From assembly GCA_015179125.1 (NCBI GenBank), contig WHVA01000032.1, forward strand, positions 1-64,000: a stretch of DNA of 64,000 nt. The letters are read 5' to 3'. Made by a program: the position numbers and the translations under genes. This DNA comes from Gautieria morchelliformis. Taxonomy: Eukaryota; Basidiomycota; Agaricomycetes; Gomphales; Gomphaceae. Under the pieces are notes generated by a model. The model ran no database searches. It was not told where the DNA came from and worked only from the letters and a program-made list of their open reading frames with translations. Shown piece by piece: positions 1 to 11,626 of the stretch. Within the stretch, counting starts at the first letter, position 1; every line of letters starts with the position of its first letter.

Positions 1-813
1 GGTGGGGGGTGGCATCCGATTGCCTTCTTCTCTAAAAGCCTTAGTCCGGTCGAGCGGAACTATGAGATCCATGACAAGGAGATGCTGGCAATCATCCGAG
101 CACTGGAGGAGTGGCGACACTTCCTCGAGGGTGCTCTATGCCCTTTTGAGATCTGGACAGACCACAAGAACCTCGAGTATTTCCGCACGTCTAAGAAGCT
201 GAACCGACGACAAGCACGGTGGTCCCTACACCTGTCCCGGTTTGACTTCATGCTCCACCACCGCCCCGGCCGCACCATGGGCAAGCCCGATGCCCTATCC
301 CGCCGCGCGGATCACGGAAGCGGAAGTGGAGACAACGCGGATATGACACTGCTCCGCCCAAGTCTCTTTGCAATCCGTGCCCTAGAAGGAGTAACTGCAG
401 TTGGGGCGGAAGCGGAAATGCTCCGGGATATCCGGAGGCAGTACCGGAATGGAGAGAAGGAGGAGTCGGTGGTGAAGGCAGTGGAGGAACTCCGGAAAGG
501 GCACTCACGGTCTGTACGGGCAGCGGAATGGTCGGAACGTGATGGACTGCTCCACTTCAGAGGCAAGGTCTATGTTCCGGGTGGGGCGGACCTCCGCCGT
601 CGCATCGTGTCCCAGCACCATGACACACGGGTCGCTGGGCATGCTGGCAGGTGGAAGACGCTGGAGTTAGTGGCTCGGAATTACTGGTGGCCTCAGATGT
701 CCCGCTACATCGGACAGTACGTGAAGACGTGTGACCTTTGTCTCCGAACCAAAGCGCAACGACGTCCGCCCGTCGGAGAACTTGTTCCGCTCCCGATTCC
801 CGAATCCCGCTGG
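1..813 (+). pseudogene. Gypsy-1 pol, middle part (RNase H to integrase zinc finger), 5' truncated by the window and 3' cut by gypsy-2
   Basis: Frame 1 is open from base 1 to 813. It reads the end of reverse transcriptase/RNase H ([26 protein letters not shown], then a PDALSR block) followed by the H2C2 zinc finger of a Ty3/gypsy integrase (H at [13 protein letters not shown]-x2-C at CDLC near 730-742). It ends at IPESRW, where the identical gypsy-2 protein continues DTISVDF. At 814 an LTR begins and the frame meets TAG at 832-834. The last five bases, GCTGG, are the target-site duplication of the gypsy-2 insertion. The missing 3' half of this copy lies at 19558-20696 on the other strand. The 5' LTR, gag and reverse transcriptase must lie left of the window. 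Confidence 0.9.
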
Positions 814-1276
814 TGTAAGGGCGACCCTGGCTAGTTGTGGAGATCACACTACCACACAACTGACAAGGGGAAATCCAAAGTCTGTATAAATGAACAGAGC
901 ATACAAGAGAGGGGATTCTCACCTGACAAGGGGAAATCCAAAGAGAAAAGTCTAAGGACCCCCAATGTCAGCGAGCCCGTATTATACTACGCTGCGCAGC
1001 CAGGGACAACACTTGGCACCCGCCATCAACCCTGCACCTCCCTGACCCTTGATCGACCCTTGATGTCACCTATTACGCGAGTCGCTTGATTTCCGACACT
1101 GTTCCGAGGATGGAACTCGGAAATTGGAGTGGAACTGGGAAGGCGAACAGAACTGGTGGAAGTTCTCCCAGAAGCGGAATCATTTCCGAGAGCGGAGGCG
1201 GAGATGGAATCGGAATCGGAAGCGGAGTCGGAAATGGAGTCGGAACTGGAAATGGAAAACAGGGTGTCCCCTGACA
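814..1276 (-). repeat. LTR of gypsy-2 (3' LTR), 463 bp
   Basis: On the + strand it reads TGTAAGGGCGACC to GTCCCCTGACA; in the orientation of gypsy-2 (minus) it is TGTCAGG to CCTTACA, with standard TG/CA ends. It looks identical to the 463-bp LTR at 20697-21159. A purine-rich tract on the minus strand (1277-1288, GAGAGGGGGTGA) immediately precedes it, as expected of a polypurine tract. It is rich in CGGAA hexamers between about 1090 and 1260. Confidence 0.93.
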
Positions 1277-4200
1277 TCACCCCCTCTCTAGCGTGCTGCG
1301 TCCTCGAAGCACGGGACACGAGGGATTGAAATGCCAACGAGCGGATCCGGCGAGGGGCACCGGGATGTGTCCTATAGAACTCCCCGAGCTTGTCCGGGGC
1401 GGAAACATCTTGCTCCGGGACCCACGAATTCTCTTCGTACCCATACCCTTCCCATTTCACGAGGAATTGGAGTCGTCCTCGCACAAACCGGCTGTCCAGG
1501 ATCCGTTCCACCACATAGTGCTCCTCCCCATCTACAATCTCTGGCGGAGGTGGCGGATGAGCCTTCCGACCTGGAATTGGGTCCTCAAGCATAGGGAGTA
1601 ACTTCACCACGTTGAAGACGGGGTGGAGGCGGGACATGGACATCGGAAGTCGGAGGCGGTATGCATTCCGTCCAACCCTCCGCGTCACTGTGAAGGGCCC
1701 AAGGTAGCGGTGGGCAAGCTTCTGTGAAGGGCGTGTGGTGCGGATGTCACTTGCATCTAGATACACCTTGTCTCCAACTTGGTACTCTGGGGCAGGAACC
1801 CGGCGTTGGTTGTAGTACCTCGCCATGTCATCCTTGGCCTTTGCAAGGGCCGACTTGGCTTCCGAAAGGGTGGAGTCCATGCGGTCTCGGAACTCATTGA
1901 CCGTCTCGAGTCGGGACTCAGCCTGGCGTGGTTCGAAGCCCATCCGCGGGTGTCGTCCGGAGTCGAGCATGAAGGGAGTCTGTTGTGTGGCGGAATGGAC
2001 ATGGTTGTTGTATTGGAATTCCGCCAGCGGAAGTAATTCATCCCAGTCGTCCTGCCTCTCATTGACAAAGAGGCGGAGATATTGCTCCAACTCCTGATTG
2101 ACCCGTTCCGTCTGTCCGTCACCCTGCAGATGGTACGCCGTGGTGGTAGCTAGCTTTATGCCGAGCAGGCGGTAGAGCTCCCGAGTCAGTTCCGCGACAA
2201 ACTGCGGACCTCGGTCGGAAACAACTTGCTTCGGGAGCCCATGCAACTTCCAGACATGGGCAAGGAACAGGCGGGCCGCTCCGAGGGCTGTGATCGTCGT
2301 GTGCGTCGGAATGAAGTGGGACACCTTGCTTACCGAATCCACGACGTTCATGATCGCGTCGTAGCCATGAGACTCTGGGAGTTCAACAATGAAGTCGACG
2401 CTGATGGTGTCCCAGCGGGATTCGGGAATCGGGAGCGGAACAAGTTCTCCGACGGGTGGATGTCGTTGCGCTTTGGTTCGGAGACAAAGGTCACATGTCT
2501 TCACGTACTGTCCAATGTAGCGGGACATCTGAGGCCACCAGTAATTCCGAGCCACTAACTCCAGCGTCTTCCACCTGCCAGCATGCCCAGCGACCCGTGT
2601 GTCATGGTGCTGGGACACGATGCGGCGGCGGAGGTCCGCCCCATCTGGAACGTAGACCTTGCCTCTGAAGTGGAGCAGCCCATCCCGTTCCGACCATTCC
2701 GCTGCCCGTACAGACCGTGAGTGCCCTTTCCGAAGTTCCTCCACTGCCTTCACCACCGACTCCTCCTTCTCTCCATTCCGATACTGTCTCCGGATGTCCC
2801 GGAGCATTTCCGCTTCCGCTCCAACTGCAGTCACTCCTTCTAGGGCGCGGATTGCAAAGAGACTTGGGCGGAGCAGTGTCATATCCGCATTGTCTCCGCT
2901 TCCGCTTCCATGATCCGCACGGCGGGATAGGGCATCGGGCTTGCCCATGGTGCGGCCGGGGCGGTGGTGGAGCATGAAGTCAAACCGGGACAGGTGTAGG
3001 GACCACCGTGCTTGTCGTCGGTTCAACTTCTTAGACGTGCGGAAATACTCAAGGTTCTTGTGGTCTGTCCAGATCTCAAATGGGCATAGAGCACCCTCGA
3101 GGAAGTGTCGCCACTCCTCCAGCGCTCGGATGATTGCCAGCATCTCCTTGTCATGGATCTCGTAGTTCCGCTCGACCGGACTGAGACTCTTAGAGAAGAA
3201 GGCAATCGGATGCCACCCCCCACCTTCTTCCGATGACTGTTGCGACAAGACCGCTCCGGTAGCTGCGTCGGAAGAATCCGCCTCCTCTCGGTAAGGGCGA
3301 GAGTCGTCGGGAAAGATCAGGACCGGGGCGGAAGTGATCAGCTCTTTGAGTTTGTCAAAGGAGGCCCGTTCCGGCTCTCCCCACCGCCATCCAACCTCCT
3401 TCTTGGTGAGGTCGAAGAGGGCGCGGGCGTGGCAGGAGAAGTCCTTGATGAACCGCCGGTAGAAATTGACAAACCCAATGAAGGACTGGACTTCCTTCTT
3501 GTTCCGCGGCACCGGCCAATCCGACACACCGGAAACCTTGACGGGGTCCATTTCCACCTTTCCTTCCGACACGATCACCCCAAGATACTCTATCCGCGTC
3601 CGCTCAAATTCGCACTTTTCCGGCTTGAGACACAGGTTGTACTCCCGGAGTCGTTCCAGCACTCTCCGCACGACTTCCCGATGTTCGGACATTGTTTTTG
3701 TGAAGATGAGGATGTCATCGAGGTAGACGCAGACAACCCCTTCTGCTATCATGTCATGGAAAATGTCATTCATCATTGTCTGGAACGTGGCAGGACTGTT
3801 GGTGAGGACAAAGAACATGACCTGTGGCTCAAAGAGTCCTCGGTTGGTGCGGAATGCGGCCTTCCACTCATCTCCCTCCCGGATCCGGACATTATTGAAG
3901 CCCCAGCGGACATCCAGCTTGGTGAAGTACTTCGCCCCGCGGAGTTGTGTGATCAATTCGGAAATGAGCGGAATGGGGTACCGGTTCTTGATCGTGATCG
4001 CATTCAAGGCCCGGTAATCCTGCACAAGTCTGAGCGAGCCGTCCTTCTTCTTGATGAAGAACACCGGAGATGCCATGGGTGACTTGGAGGGGCGGATCCT
4101 CCCTGTACGGAGATTTTCCGCAAGGAATGCATTGAGCTCTACCTGCTCCTTGGGTGACAGCGGGTAGACCTTGCAGTTGGTGGGCTTCGACCCAGGCTCC

Positions 4201-4554
4201 AACTCGATGGCATGGTCCCACAGTTTCCGCGGAGGCAGGGCATCAAACGACTCCTTGGAGAAGACGTCCTCAAACTCCCGCAAGTACTCCGGAATTTCCG
4301 CCTCCACTCTATCATACCTCTTAGAGGCTTCAGCAAGGCGTTGCGAAATATTTCCGGTGGCGCGGATGTGTTCCGCCTCCGGCGGAAGGTTTACGTACAG
4401 CAAGCGCTCCCCTTCCGTCAGAGTGTCTTCCAGGCCGAGTCGGATGGCGTCGGAATCGGAATCGGAAGGGGGATCCGGGTCAAATTCCGCTTCCGAGGCT
4501 TCTTCTGCAAGCAGTGGATGGGGGCCGGAACGACATGTCTGTATGAGCCGTTCG
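1026..4554 (-). pseudogene. Gypsy-2 pol, 3' part: reverse transcriptase, RNase H, integrase, chromodomain
   Basis: This is a long open minus-strand frame. In order it encodes an N-terminal linker, reverse transcriptase with the active site YLDD (3714-3725), RNase H (TDHKNLEYF near 3060), the H2C2 finger and DDE integrase (DTISVDF near 2400, SDRGPQF, GDGQTERVNQ), and a C-terminal chromodomain (YVVERILDSRFVRGRLQF to ENSWVPE, about 1390-1540). This makes it a chromovirus-type Ty3/gypsy element. Its 5' end stops at the copia-L insertion (TSD GTTCG 4550-4554); gag and protease are at 21347-23155. Compared with gypsy-1, one extra base just before the LTR removes the stop, so the frame reads 84 codons into the LTR and ends at 1026. 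Otherwise I see no break, so the enzyme region may be functional apart from the split. Confidence 0.92.
4550..4554. repeat. Target-site duplication GTTCG of copia-L (left copy)
   Basis: GTTCG sits directly before the copia LTR at 4555. The matching copy is at 23151-23155 in reverse complement (CGAAC), just before the inverted copia LTR at 23156. The pair fits a 5-bp duplication only if the segment 9813-23155 is flipped. Confidence 0.8.
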
Positions 4555-5052
4555 TGTTGGGTGCATTTATGCTCCTGCACCAAAATCAAGCATAATATAT
4601 CCAATTTGTTGTGTGGCCTTCCAATTTCTTCTCACATTGTTCTTGTATTATGCATCCATTTCTCTGGTTATTTTCGAAATTTTCCACTCATTCCTTATCT
4701 CTCTATTTCATCTTGTTATTCCTACTTTCACAAGCGGCTGCACCCAGCGGAGTCTGAAATGACTTCGACGCGCGAGCTCTTGGGCGCTAAAGGGCCGGGT
4801 AGTAGTACATGCGCAGTGGAACACATTTCCCCCTCTCTCAGTGACCACTAAATTCACTGAGAGAGGCAAGTAAATTAGTCTAGTAGTCTTTGCATTTATT
4901 GACCTAGAAATCCTCTGTAGTGAATTGATTTCTAGGTAGTGTATAATATATTTATAGTGACCACTAAATTCACTGAGAGAGTGAATTGATTTCTAGTCTA
5001 TTCTTTTGAATAACAAGTCCATACCTACTGCCTATAATTCCTGTCCTCTACA
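4555..5052 (+). repeat. Copia-L 5' LTR, 498 bp
   Basis: Begins TGTTGGGTGCATTTATG and ends CCTGTCCTCTACA. It contains an internal inverted motif, the repeated box GTGACCACTAAATTCACTGAGAGAG (two full copies, with CTCTCTCA just upstream of the first), and a possible TATA-like stretch (GTATAATATATTTATAG near 4938). The following bases GGGTTATGGG include the gag-pol ATG at 5058, so the primer-binding site and start codon lie within a few bases of each other. Confidence 0.93.
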
Positions 5053-5057
5053 GGGTT

Positions 5058-8000
5058 ATGGGCCCCGGAGACACTTCTGAGAAGCTATTGGGTGTTGAGA
5101 AGCTTGCTACTGATGGTAGTAATTGGCCATTGTGGCGAGCCACTCTCATCAGCTATTTCGAGTCCAAAAATCTACTCAAGCATGTAGAAGGGAGAGTCAC
5201 TCGACCTCCTGATCCTCCAGTCATGCCCCCAGGCCATATTCTAACAGAAGCTGAGGAAACTCAGATGGATAAGGCCGAGGAGAAGCTGGAGAGATACCTT
5301 GCTAGAGAAGGACAAGCCAAGACCCAAATCATCGTCTCAGTGTCAGAGTCATTAGCCCTGATGCTACAGAAGCAGAAGACAGCAAAAGAGACTTGGGATG
5401 CACTGGTCAATGAAATGACCAAAAAGCCCAAGATGGTCCTCACCAGCCTGCAGAGACAACTCCGCAGTATGAGATGTCCTGAGGATGGAGACTTGAGAGA
5501 TCACTTGGACAAGGCCCAAGACCTATATGCTCGTCTTAATGAGATGGGAGCTAGAGTTTCTGAAGAAGAATTCATGGACATAATCCTTGCGTCACTTCCA
5601 CCATCCTATGAGGCAGTCATGAATGCCCTTACAACTTCGCTTGAAGAATGCGGGATGCCATTGGTCCCTGATAATATTATTAGGGTACTAAAGGCTCAGT
5701 ATGACAGGAAGAAAACACTCCCGCAAGAAGAGCAGGTGTTTATTGGTTCATCTACTAAGAAGGACCAGAAGGGGCAGAAGGCGCATGTATGCACCAACTG
5801 CAAAAAGCCTGGACATTCCATCGAAAATTGCTGGGCTAAAGGAGGTGGTAAAGAAGGTCAAGGACCACGTCAGAAGAAGAAAGCCAAAGGCAAGAAGAAG
5901 AAGAAGGGTAAAGCAAAAGCGAATGTTGCCGAAGAAGAGTCTACTTCTGAGGAAAGTGGTGATGGGCATCTTGCCTTCACCAATTTCGACGAGTGCTCTA
6001 ATTTCAATTTGAGCACATCCTCAGGAGTTATAGTCATACTCGACACCGGAACGACATCGCATATGACTCCTCACAAAAATTTATTGAGGAACTACTGTCA
6101 ATTCTCACAGCCGAGGACTATCCGAGCAGCCAACAAAGGTACCTTTGATGCCTTCGGCTCAGGACTGCTCGTATTATCCAATAAGGTTGGAGATAGAACA
6201 GTAGAAGTCACGTTGCAAGATACATACTATGCACCCAAAATTGCTGCTACCCTCGTCTCGATCGGTCGGTGCGATGATGCTGGCTACGACATTCGACTCG
6301 GTGGCCAGAAATGCACAATATCTAATGCTGCTGGAAAAGTATTGATGCAAGCACCGAAAGTCAATGGCTTATATCGACTAGACCTCCAGTCACCAAGTGC
6401 TCAAGCCCATATGTGTTTATCTGCCATGGAAATTCATCAAAAGATGGGGCACATCTCGCAGAAGTCCCTACAACATCTATTAAATCATGGCATGATATTG
6501 GGCATTGAACTGAGCTCCACAGGCGATAGAATTGTCTGTGATGCGTGTATTCAGGCCAAGATTGCGCGCAAACCTCTTCCTCGAGAACCCAGAGACCGAA
6601 CATCAAAATTCGGTGACAGAATTTATTCTGATGTCTGGGGACCTGCAAGACACCTCACGATCGATAAGAAGTCATATTATGTCTCCTTTATCGATGACTA
6701 CTCAAGAGAATCGGTGATCTATCTCATGGCGAACAAATCAGAAGCATTCTCAAAGTACAAGCTCTACGAGGCTTTAATGCTTCGACAGAGAAATGTGCAC
6801 ATCAAGGCACTTGTTTCTGATCGAGGGGGCGAGTATATGAGCTCTGAATTCGAACAGCATCTAGCCAAACAAGGCACGAAGCATCAGTTGACGGTACACG
6901 ACACACCAGAGTCCAATGGTGTTGCGGAACGCCTGAATCGAACTCTCACTGAGAGAACTCGTGCCATGCTGCTAGAATCAGGCCTTCCTAAGATATTATG
7001 GGGCTATGCGATACAGCATGCCAATTATCTTAGGAATAGGACGCATACAAGAGCTCTACCAGATAAAACGCCCTACGAGATGATTCACCATGAAAAACCG
7101 AATCTCAAAGACATTCACGCGTGGGGAACTGAAATTTATGTTAAAATCACTCAGGGAGATAAATTGGCAGCTCGTGCCAAGAGAGCTCGGTGGATAGGAA
7201 TTTCTGCGCAGAGCCATGGTCATTATGTTTATTGGCCTGACTCGCACAAAGTTTCTGTCGAGCGGAATGTTGTGTTTGATTCAGAGATGAAGAAGGGAAA
7301 GGTCCCAATCATTTCTATTGAGGAATCCAAGCTACCTACGTCTAAAGAAGAGAAGAAGGCCATTCCGGCATCAGTGCCTGTGCCCGGTCGCTTAGTCAGC
7401 GAAGAGGCAAAGATCGAAGAAATTGATGAAAGTGCACCGGAAGAATATCTTGAAAAGCTGCAACCTATTCAGGGAGTTGATGACAGACCTAGAGAAGCTG
7501 AACCGATAAGGAGAAGCGAAAGGATCCGTCAACAACAAGTGCAGCCGGCCCCATCAGGTCCCGTAACAAGATCTCAAACCCAGAGACAAGCTGGCGCACA
7601 TATGACTACGCTAGCTTACGAGGACGTTGAGGACCATGAAGAAGTTTTATTCGACCAAGAATTATCCTCCGAGATTGATGGCATCAGTAGCTATGAGTGT
7701 GCCATCAGTGCGTTTCTAACCGACGGTCAAAACAATAACAAGGCGCCGGATTTGAGTCAAATTGAACCTAGCAATGCAGACGAAGCTCTGAATAATCCTA
7801 TGTGGAAGAAATCAATGGACAAAGAGTATGAGGCCCTAATCGACAAGGGAGTGTGGGAACGAGCCAAACCACCTCCTGGAGCCAATATTGTCGGTAATAA
7901 ATGGGTCTACCTTTGGAAGCGTAATCCAGAAGGGAAACCAATAATGCCTAAATCGAGAATGGTCGCCCAAGGCTTCACACAGAAGTTTGGAGTCGACTAT

Positions 8001-9179
8001 GATGAGACATACTCACCTGTTGCTCGGTTATCCTCCCTACGGATCATATGCGCCATTGCTGCTAGGAATGACTGGCCTATTCATCAAATGGACGTGGACT
8101 ATGCATACCTCAATGCTACGTTGCCCGAACCTATTTACATGAAGCAGCCGTATGGATATGAGTCAGGAGACAAAGGCGAAGTGCTACTTTTGAAGAAAGC
8201 ACTCTACGGCCTCAAGCAATCTGGAAGAGAATGGTACAAACGTCTAAGTGGTGAATTCCACAAGTTAGGATTCACTACGTCAGCCACAGACGGGGCTGTA
8301 TTTTATAGACGTGGCGGAAAGGGGCATGTGATCATTGCAACAGCTGTGGACGACCTTACCATCACAGCTGAGAATCAATCAGTCCTGGACGAAGTCAAAC
8401 GAGATCTTGCTCAGGTCTTCAGTATGAAAGATCTAGGCGAGATTCATTGGCTATTGAATCTCAAAATCGAAAGAGACTGGCAGAAGAAGACCATTGCAAT
8501 TTCACAACCTGCATACATCGAGAAGATCATCAAAAAATTTAATCTCGAAGATGCAAAGACTTATGCTACGCCTCTTGATCCAGCCGTAAAATTATCTAAA
8601 GACCAATGTCCTTCTACAGAGAGAGGCAAGAAAGCCATGTCGAAGTTTCCATACAGGCAAGCTATAGGATCACTGATGTGGGCGGCTGTAGCCACTCGAC
8701 CTGACATTGCATTTGCGGTGTCATTACTCTCGCAATTCCTTGAAAATCCAGGTGGCACACACTGGAATGCAGTCAAACGTGTCTTCAAATATTTGAAAGG
8801 CACGAAGCATTACAAGCTCACACTTGGAAGAAATCAAGACGGCTTGATGGGGTATTCAGATGCGGATTGGGGTTCACAGAGTCATAGGCGTTCGTATTCG
8901 GCATACTTATTTCAGATTGATGGAGGCACTGTTTCATGGAGTTGCCAGAAACAGTCGATAGTAGCCCTCTCATCAACTGAAGCCGAATTCGTCGCCCTGA
9001 CCCATGCGGGCAAAGAGGCTCTTTGGATGCGCCATTTTATTTCTGAAATATTCCAACCACTGAACAGACCCATCCAAGTTTATTCAGACAATCAATCAGC
9101 CATTGCCATCACGTATGGCACCCAACAACACACGAGAACCAAGCATTTCGACATCGGTTATATTTCCTTCGAGATATAA
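5058..9179 (+). pseudogene. Copia-L gag-pol polyprotein, frameshifted near its C-terminus
   Basis: One ATG-started frame (5058). Gag is followed by a CCHC zinc knuckle (CTNCKKPGHSIENCW, residue 245 on), an aspartic protease (DTGTTSH, D at residue 329), a gag-pre-integrase finger (H..H, CDACIQAK), a DDE integrase core (first D at residue 525 in YSDVWGP; SDRGGEY; ESNGVAERLNR), reverse transcriptase (active site AVDD, D at residue 1098) and RNase H (SDADW, D at residue 1268; SSTEAEF; SDNQSAI). Compared with copia-R, one base is missing near 9152 (ACATCGG against ACATCAGG). This ends the protein about 40 residues early, inside the last RNase H block. Only a few other amino acids differ (for example LGGQ/LGDQ, YKRL/YKHL). 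Confidence 0.93.
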
Positions 9180-9314
9180 TCAAAAATCAACAAGCCAAGC
9201 TCGTTTATTTGCCAACCGAACAAATGTTGGCAGATATCCTCACTAAAGGACTTCCTAGTCCTAGAGTGAAGATTCTCAACGAGCAAATCGGAATATATTA
9301 AGCTTGAGGGGGCG

Positions 9315-9812
9315 TGTTGGGTGCATTTATGCTCCTGCACCAAAATCAAGCATAATATATCCAATTTGTTGTGTGGCCTTCCAATTTCTTCTCACATTGT
9401 TCTTGTATTATGCATCCATTTCTCTGGTTATTTTCGAAATTTTCCACTCATTCCTTATCTCTCTATTTCATCTTGTTATTCCTACTTTCACAAGCGGCTG
9501 CACCCAGCGGAGTCTGAAATGACTTCGACGCGCGAGCTCTTGGGCGCTAAAGGGCCGGGTAGTAGTACATGCGCAGTGGAACACATTTCCCCCTCTCTCA
9601 GTGACCACTAAATTCACTGAGAGAGGCAAGTAAATTAGTCTAGTAGTCTTTGCATTTATTGACCTAGAAATCCTCTGTAGTGAATTGATTTCTAGGTAGT
9701 GTATAATATATTTATAGTGACCACTAAATTCACTGAGAGAGTGAATTGATTTCTAGTCTATTCTTTTGAATAACAAGTCCATACCTACTGCCTATAATTC
9801 CTGTCCTCTACA
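9315..9812 (+). repeat. Copia-L 3' LTR, 498 bp
   Basis: Same ends and length as the 5' LTR and apparently identical. It is preceded by the purine tract AAGCTTGAGGGGGCG (9300-9314), a good polypurine tract. It is followed directly by gypsy-B gag sequence (AGAACCG), not by gypsy-2, which is the first sign of the rearrangement. Confidence 0.93.
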
Positions 9813-10702
9813 AGAACCGTACGACGGATCACACGATGATCCGGGCGTTAGGACGCGCGGACACGACCAGAGAGTCTGTGCTAGCGAAGGGCATAAATGG
9901 CCACCGGCCGTATGCAATCGGACCTCGAAGAATTGAATTTCGTGCAGCATCCTACGATGGCTGAAATGAATTGCCTCTAGGCAACCAGCTAGACACGCAG
10001 GTCGCTACGTGGCACTCGCCTCACCGGCCCAGGAGTGGTTCTTTCAGAACGTTCGTCGATCGCAGGGCGCTGGAGTCGATGATGCAAGGCCCAAAGAGGT
10101 TCCTGCACACACTGACATACCATCACGCATCGAATAAATTCAACCCGGTCATGCAGCAGAAAACCGTTCAGAGATGCTGAATGAGCTCACAAATACGCGC
10201 ACGATGAACAGCGCAGACGAATACACGTTCCGGAGACGGTCGTATCGGCGCTACGCGAAACACTGCGCAACGAAGTCCTCAAAAAGGGCTATAATACGAG
10301 AGCAGCTCAATAGAGCAGCTCTTTGAGACGGCCCGAATGATCGAGGAGGCATCCCGATACAACATGGGGATGCGCCGCACGGAAAGCGCAGCGGCAACGG
10401 CAAGCGCCGCCCGGCTCACAGGGAGCAAGCCGTTGACACAAATGGGCCTGACCAGGCCCAGCCTGTTCGCAAGAAGCGGAACAGGACACGGATATCGCCC
10501 TCACGCCCAACACAAACTGGACGCCTGCCTGAGGCTAAACAGCCTGAAGCGCCAGGATCGTCCCCGCGACCTGCCCCACCGACGAAAATGTCGGGCCGGC
10601 CCAATGACAGGCCCAGCGGCAGCCAAAGCAACGCCACATGCTTTGAGTGCGGCCAACCTGGCCACAAGAAGGCTGAATGCCCCCGGCTTAGGTCCGGTAT
10701 AA
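9813..10702 (+). pseudogene. Gypsy-B gag, C-terminal part with zinc knuckle, frameshifted
   Basis: Joining the minus-strand gag start (ending ...PI at 28415) to 9813 continues the frame as PIEPYDGSHDD, a reasonable start of a retrotransposon gag domain. Further on the frame is broken by shifts: one frame holds IEEASRYNMGMRRTES (about 10337), and another holds a CCHC knuckle CFECGQPGHKKAECP (about 10639-10683). After the knuckle comes an acidic linker with runs of D and E. Nothing here can make a full-length Gag. The junction with the copia LTR has only AG in common with the other side instead of a 5-bp duplication. Confidence 0.75.
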
Positions 10703-10958
10703 GGATAGCGGCCGTGAGGCACGATGGTGAGGCCGAGGATCCGGAGACGGATCCCGATCAAAACTCTCTTCAACAAATCGATGAAGAGGGGGAGGGTGAT
10801 CCCCAACCCAACGACACTCCGGATAACGGAGACACCCCCGCTGAAGAGTGGGACCCTGAGCCGTCCCAATACTATGAATGGGACGAAGAGGTGGAAGATA
10901 CCACCTATAGGTCCAGTGCGATCAGATTTGCGCTGGAAGACGAAACCGCCACGAAGTC

Positions 10959-11516
10959 ATGGCGGCTCGCACATCGGTCACGCCAGACAAGGCGGCCGAG
11001 CCGGTGTATCACCACCGAAGTAAGCACAGAACGTGGCCAACGCGTCCGCGTAGTGAGAACCGTACCCTATCGGGGTACTGGGAAATAAATGGCGTAAAAG
11101 CCCACTGCCTGCTAGATAGCGGCAGCGAAGGGGTACTGCTGTCCCCCAAATTCACGCGAGCTACAGGGATGAAGACATTCTCCCTGGAGCAGCCAATCGC
11201 ACTGCAGCTAGCCTGCATAGGCAGCCGTTCCACGATCAACTATGGAATGAACACGACCATCAAGTTTGGTCGCGGGACATACGACGAATACTTCGAAGTG
11301 GCAAACGTCGAATATTACAACGCGATCTTAGGGACACCGTTCCTAAGGAGATTCGGCATAACCCTGGACTTCTCAAGCCCAGGGATGATCCGCAAGGGAA
11401 ACGAAGTGATCCCTACGGGCAAGGTCTCATTCAACGACGACGACTCGAAGAACGAGGACAAAGAGCCACGGGTGAGCAGGATCACCCAAGCGCCGACGCC
11501 GAACCCGGCTCATTGA
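10959..11516 (+). pseudogene. Gypsy-B aspartic protease region
   Basis: Within this frame the stretch GYWEINGVKAHCLLDSGSEG (about 11070-11130) is a retropepsin-like aspartic protease with the catalytic DSG. A second conserved block follows (YYNAILGTPFLRRFGITLDF, a hydrophobic-G-P-F motif, about 11313-11372). The frame ends at TGA 11514-11516 and differs from that of the upstream zinc knuckle, so a frameshift or decay separates gag from pol. Confidence 0.75.
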
Positions 11517-11626
11517 AGCCAGGAGGACGAGTCGCGGAACGACTCGTCCTCAACCTCACCCTACAGTCGTAGGGAGAGACGCTCTCACCTGACAGTGAGA
11601 ACAATGGGACAGAGGAAAGCGGGCCC

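Larger units (their letters stand above)
4555..9812 (+). mobile_element. Copia-L, complete Ty1/copia LTR retrotransposon
   Basis: Two 498-bp LTRs (4555-5052 and 9315-9812) that look identical flank one gag-pol frame. The order integrase before reverse transcriptase is diagnostic of Ty1/copia. The element is inserted in gypsy-2 in antisense orientation. Its left flank is GTTCG but its right flank is AGAAC, so the flanks do not match in the present arrangement. A nearly identical copy in opposite orientation is copia-R (23156-28414). The identical LTRs point to a very recent insertion. Confidence 0.95.

Noticed and set aside
835..1329. Open frames in the gypsy LTRs (also 15453-15683, 19350-19571, 20699-20887)
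   Set aside because: They are carried by the CGGAA-rich LTR repeats, recur in every LTR copy, and lack any protein feature; the real genes of the element lie on the coding strand between the LTRs.
3240..4082. 280-residue plus-strand frame opposite gypsy-2 pol
   Set aside because: Antisense to reverse transcriptase; no domain of its own.
9321..9611. 96-residue frame present in all four copia LTRs
   Set aside because: LTR sequence, identical because the LTRs are identical; no independent sign of translation.
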